From CAYGWX01 sp964353855 [NCBI: uncultured bacterium] (lineage in GTDB: Bacteria; Edwardsbacteria; CAYGWX01): a stretch of DNA of 34,521 nt. The stretch is taken from contig CAYGWX010000019.1 of the NCBI GenBank assembly GCA_964353855.1, positions 1 to 34,521 of the forward strand, given 5' to 3'. A program made the translations under genes and the position numbers. Position 1 is the first letter of the stretch, and each line of letters begins with the position of its first letter. Below the pieces are notes generated by a model. That model was given only the letters and a program-made list of their open reading frames with translations. It searched no databases and was not told the DNA's origin. Of the stretch, positions 32,382-34,521 are shown one piece after another.

Positions 32382-34241
32382 CTACCTCAGTTTCACGATC
32401 CGGACCGGCACCCCATCGGCCCCGGCCCTCTTGATGAAATAGACGCCGGGTGAGACATCCGCGCCGATCTTATCGCCCCGATACATCCCGACCAGCCGGC
32501 CGGAGATGTCGTAGAGAGCAAACTTCTCCTCTTCGTGTCCTGGAACCGAAGCATAGGAGACGAAGGGATTGGGGTTCACCTGGAACCCCTGGACCCTCAA
32601 TCCCCCGAACCCTTTATTTCCTGCCTCGACCCCCACGGTCGTAAAGCTTATGTCGTCCCACCGGTCCCAGTACCCGTAACCCCAGATGTACAGGCGAAGC
32701 CGGGCGAAAACGGCACTGCCCGGGGCTGTGACCGGGCCCGTGCTGAGCAGGAGGTAGGCTGTGCTGTCCTGGGTCAGGACCGGGGAATTGGCCTCGCTCA
32801 AGACCGCATGGCTGGCATTGAACCACTGCAGGTTGAGCTTCATCCTGTTTCCCGCCCCGTCGTTCTTCCGGGCCCAGCCCGAGAAGGCGTAGGTCATCCC
32901 CGGGGTCACGGAAACGTCCTGGAAAAGCACGGATTCCTGGGGCCAGGCGTCCCCGATGGAGTCGGCAATATGTCTCAAGGCGTAGCTCCCCCCGTGCACG
33001 TAATCCGAGGCCTGGGTCACCCTGGCCCTGCGCCCGGGGAGCCAGCCCGTGGGGATGTGGCTGGTGTCGCTGGGGACCGCCATCGTGTCCACGACCCAGG
33101 TTTCGCAGTTGCCGTTCTGGAGATTCGCCTGGGGCGGGTTGAAGCCTTCGCGCAAGGCCGCCCACATCTCCCGTCTCGGCCCGTCATAGGCCAGGGCCCA
33201 CATCCCGGTTCCTTTAAGGTCCTGGCTGTTCACGTCCCCGTATTTGATGAGCAGGCTGGCGTCGTCGTCGTACCAGCCCTGGCGCCAGCCCCCGGAGTTG
33301 AAGGCGTACCAGGGCGTCAGGGACTCGCTGTCCCAGAGCTCCCCGTAGGCCTGGGCATTGGGCTTGGCCGTGGTGTAGATGATGGCGGTGCCGCTCCCGG
33401 TGGTGGAGGAGTGGGCGTTCCCCGAGGTGGTCGGCCACTCGTACCCGTAATACGGCAGGCCCAGGATGAGCTTGTCTCGCTGGCCCCCGGAGGCGGTGAG
33501 GTAATCGTTGATCGTCCAGCGCACGTTGTAGGTCCCCCACCCCGTCAGCGGCGACACCGGCCCGGCCACCGTGGAGTTTCTCCAGTGGTAATCGTAGCCC
33601 ATGATGAAGAGGCCGTCCGTGGTGTCACACAGGTTCTGGTAGTGGAAGGCGTTGGACCAGTCCACGGCCGGGGTGGCCATGGAGACCTCCAGGCCCCTCG
33701 CCCGGCAGGCCGCGGAGAGCCGGCGCATGAACGTGACCAGGTTGGTCTGGTCCGAGCCGTAGACCCCCTCGAAGTCCATGTTCAGGCCCTCGATCCCGGC
33801 GCCCGTGGCCATGGTCACGAGATTCGTGATCGCGTTCGTGGCCCCGGTCGTGATCGCGCTGTGGATCGTGGCCCCGTCGAAGCAGGTCGCGACCAGGTCC
33901 ACCTTGACCCCGTTGCGGTGGGCATGGGCGATGTCCCAGGCCCAGGTCCCGGGGAACCCGGCGCTGTTATTCAAGCTCCCGTCCGCGTTCAGGCCCACGC
34001 TGAAGCAGGCCAGCTGGGTCATCAGGTTGAAGTGCAGATAGGTGTCCGTGGTCCAGTACGGGCTGTAGCCGTAGACCGTGCGGGTCAGGGCCGGAGCCGG
34101 ATTCTTGACCAGCGGCCCCCATGCCGGTTTCGTCCCGTCCCCCTTGACCGCCGGGGGCTCAAGACGATGCGCCTCCCAGTCCAGTTGATGGATGCCCGGA
34201 AAGGCGACGAGCAAAAGGAGCGACATCAGATACGGCACCAT
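32382..34241 (-). CDS. Secreted GH18-like glycosidase with T9SS-like CTD
   Basis: This 619-residue protein has a signal peptide (VPYLMSLLLLVAFPGIHQ). A GH18 TIM-barrel spans about residues 55-350, recognised by VYGYSPYW, the active-site segment EGLNMDFEG, MGYDYHW, LILGLPYYGYEW and GMWALAYD. The catalytic glutamate is present, but the usual DxxDxDxE reads ExxNxDxE, closer to spore-cortex or peptidoglycan-type GH18 proteins than to canonical chitinases. A probable carbohydrate-binding jelly-roll region follows (about 360-520, NGNCETW to WDRWDDISF), then a CTD with NPNPF, FALYDISGR, YRGDKIG, GVYFIK and IVKLR at the end. AGGAGG precedes the ATG. Substrate chitin or peptidoglycan is not settled. 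Confidence 0.9.
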   Translation of the reverse strand: MVPYLMSLLLLVAFPGIHQLDWEAHRLEPPAVKGDGTKPAWGPLVKNPAPALTRTVYGYSPYWTTDTYLHFNLMTQLACFSVGLNADGSLNNSAGFPGTWAWDIAHAHRNGVKVDLVATCFDGATIHSAITTGATNAITNLVTMATGAGIEGLNMDFEGVYGSDQTNLVTFMRRLSAACRARGLEVSMATPAVDWSNAFHYQNLCDTTDGLFIMGYDYHWRNSTVAGPVSPLTGWGTYNVRWTINDYLTASGGQRDKLILGLPYYGYEWPTTSGNAHSSTTGSGTAIIYTTAKPNAQAYGELWDSESLTPWYAFNSGGWRQGWYDDDASLLIKYGDVNSQDLKGTGMWALAYDGPRREMWAALREGFNPPQANLQNGNCETWVVDTMAVPSDTSHIPTGWLPGRRARVTQASDYVHGGSYALRHIADSIGDAWPQESVLFQDVSVTPGMTYAFSGWARKNDGAGNRMKLNLQWFNASHAVLSEANSPVLTQDSTAYLLLSTGPVTAPGSAVFARLRLYIWGYGYWDRWDDISFTTVGVEAGNKGFGGLRVQGFQVNPNPFVSYASVPGHEEEKFALYDISGRLVGMYRGDKIGADVSPGVYFIKRAGADGVPVRIVKLR

Positions 34242-34303
34242 GGCTCCTCCTTTCTCACAGAGAAAGACTTTTGGGCATATTTTATTATCAGTCCAACCTT
34301 TTA

Positions 34304-34332
34304 AGTTTACTCCATTTGGGGCGGGAAGTCAA
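34304..34332 (-). promoter_or_regulatory. Promoter of the GH18 gene
   Basis: On the minus strand TTGACT (34332-34327) and TAAACT (34309-34304) are 17 nt apart, about 63 bp before the ATG. The repeat copy B lies just upstream. Confidence 0.65.
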
Positions 34333-34378
34333 GGCGGGGAAAACGACCCTTTTAACCCCAGCCATTTTATCTAACCCA

Positions 34379-34521
34379 GATAAAGGGTTTATTTCCACTT
34401 TTTCGCATAAATAGGACCAAAAAAGCACAGTTACGCGCCCTGAACGAAAAAAACCCCCGAAAGGGAGACCTCCGAAAGGCCTACGAAATCCCAAGGGGTT
34501 TCCGAGGTATTCACGCCGTAT
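34379..34521 (-). repeat. Copy B of the repeated intergenic element (cut by window edge)
   Basis: This copy aligns with 2802-2945, with 27 identical bases at its end (34495-34521). It keeps a hairpin at 34454-34467 followed, on the minus strand, by seven T. In that strand the stem is CTCCC/GGGGG with one U-G pair; the plus strand has a C-A mismatch at the same pair. The copy continues beyond the window. Confidence 0.7.

Noticed and set aside
32535-34304. Plus-strand frame of 589 codons
   Set aside because: It is antisense to the GH18 gene with signal peptide, catalytic motif and CTD; the frame has no domain and extends across that gene's promoter leader.
1-34521. tRNA, rRNA, insertion sequence or prophage genes
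   Set aside because: No T-loop-like motifs in the spacers, no transposase, integrase or phage gene was recognised by eye; a tRNAscan search was not possible.

Overview
The window reads as about 34.5 kb of a GC-rich bacterial chromosome, most likely from an uncultured FCB-group-like candidate phylum (WOR-3, TA06, Zixibacteria and similar lineages are the kind meant; the exact phylum is inference). Three things point there. Four secreted proteins end in a Por/type IX secretion (T9SS)-like C-terminal sorting domain (CTD). A PorX-type response regulator with a PglZ/alkaline-phosphatase-superfamily domain is present. Promoters are sigma70-like (TTGACA/TATAAT) and Shine-Dalgarno sites are clear, which differs from typical Bacteroidota. 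All recognisable genes but one lie on the minus strand, mostly in tightly packed operons with ATGA or GTGA overlaps.

Layout from left to right (transcription runs right to left). At 33-2716 are asnS, a siroheme-synthase-type precorrin-2 dehydrogenase and a cysteine-rich ferredoxin, ending at a strong hairpin. At 2717-3250 is a non-coding spacer with a repeated structured element that recurs at the right edge of the window. At 3251-6952 is a four-gene operon: winged-helix protein, seven-repeat LVIVD propeller with CTD, FecR-domain lipoprotein, and a seven-blade propeller with CTD. At 7064-7711 is a receiver-DUF4388 response regulator with start-site trouble, divergent from the only plus-strand gene (7888-8367, secreted protein of unknown function). 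At 8459-11331 are porX and serS under one promoter.

At 11666-19379 is a seven-gene exporter operon: TolC-like protein, MacA-like adaptor, MacB/LolD-like ATPase, a membrane methyltransferase of the ICMT/PEMT type, and three FtsX/MacB permeases. Two of these permeases share a 518-bp identical tract. At 19746-25480 is a six-gene operon from one good promoter: class III aminotransferase, ABC ATPase, ABC-2 permease, a TPR-like membrane protein, prepilin peptidase and a family 2 glycosyltransferase. At 25629-27397 are a relic CTD fragment and an M28 metallopeptidase with CTD. At 27554-28039 is a tetraheme cytochrome. At 28185-32335 are hypC, hypD, hypE and a TMTC-like membrane glycosyltransferase with TPRs. 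At 32382-34241 is a GH18-like secreted glycosidase with CTD.

Taken together the region is rich in cell-envelope and secretion functions: CTD cargo, a PorX-like regulator, a tripartite ABC exporter, prepilin processing and glycosyl transfer. The most notable unexplained signals are the repeated structured intergenic element, the heptanucleotide repeats that encode the FecR lipoprotein signal peptide, the homogenised permease paralogues, and the CTD cargo near porX. No T9SS core component, tRNA, rRNA, CRISPR array or insertion sequence was recognised.
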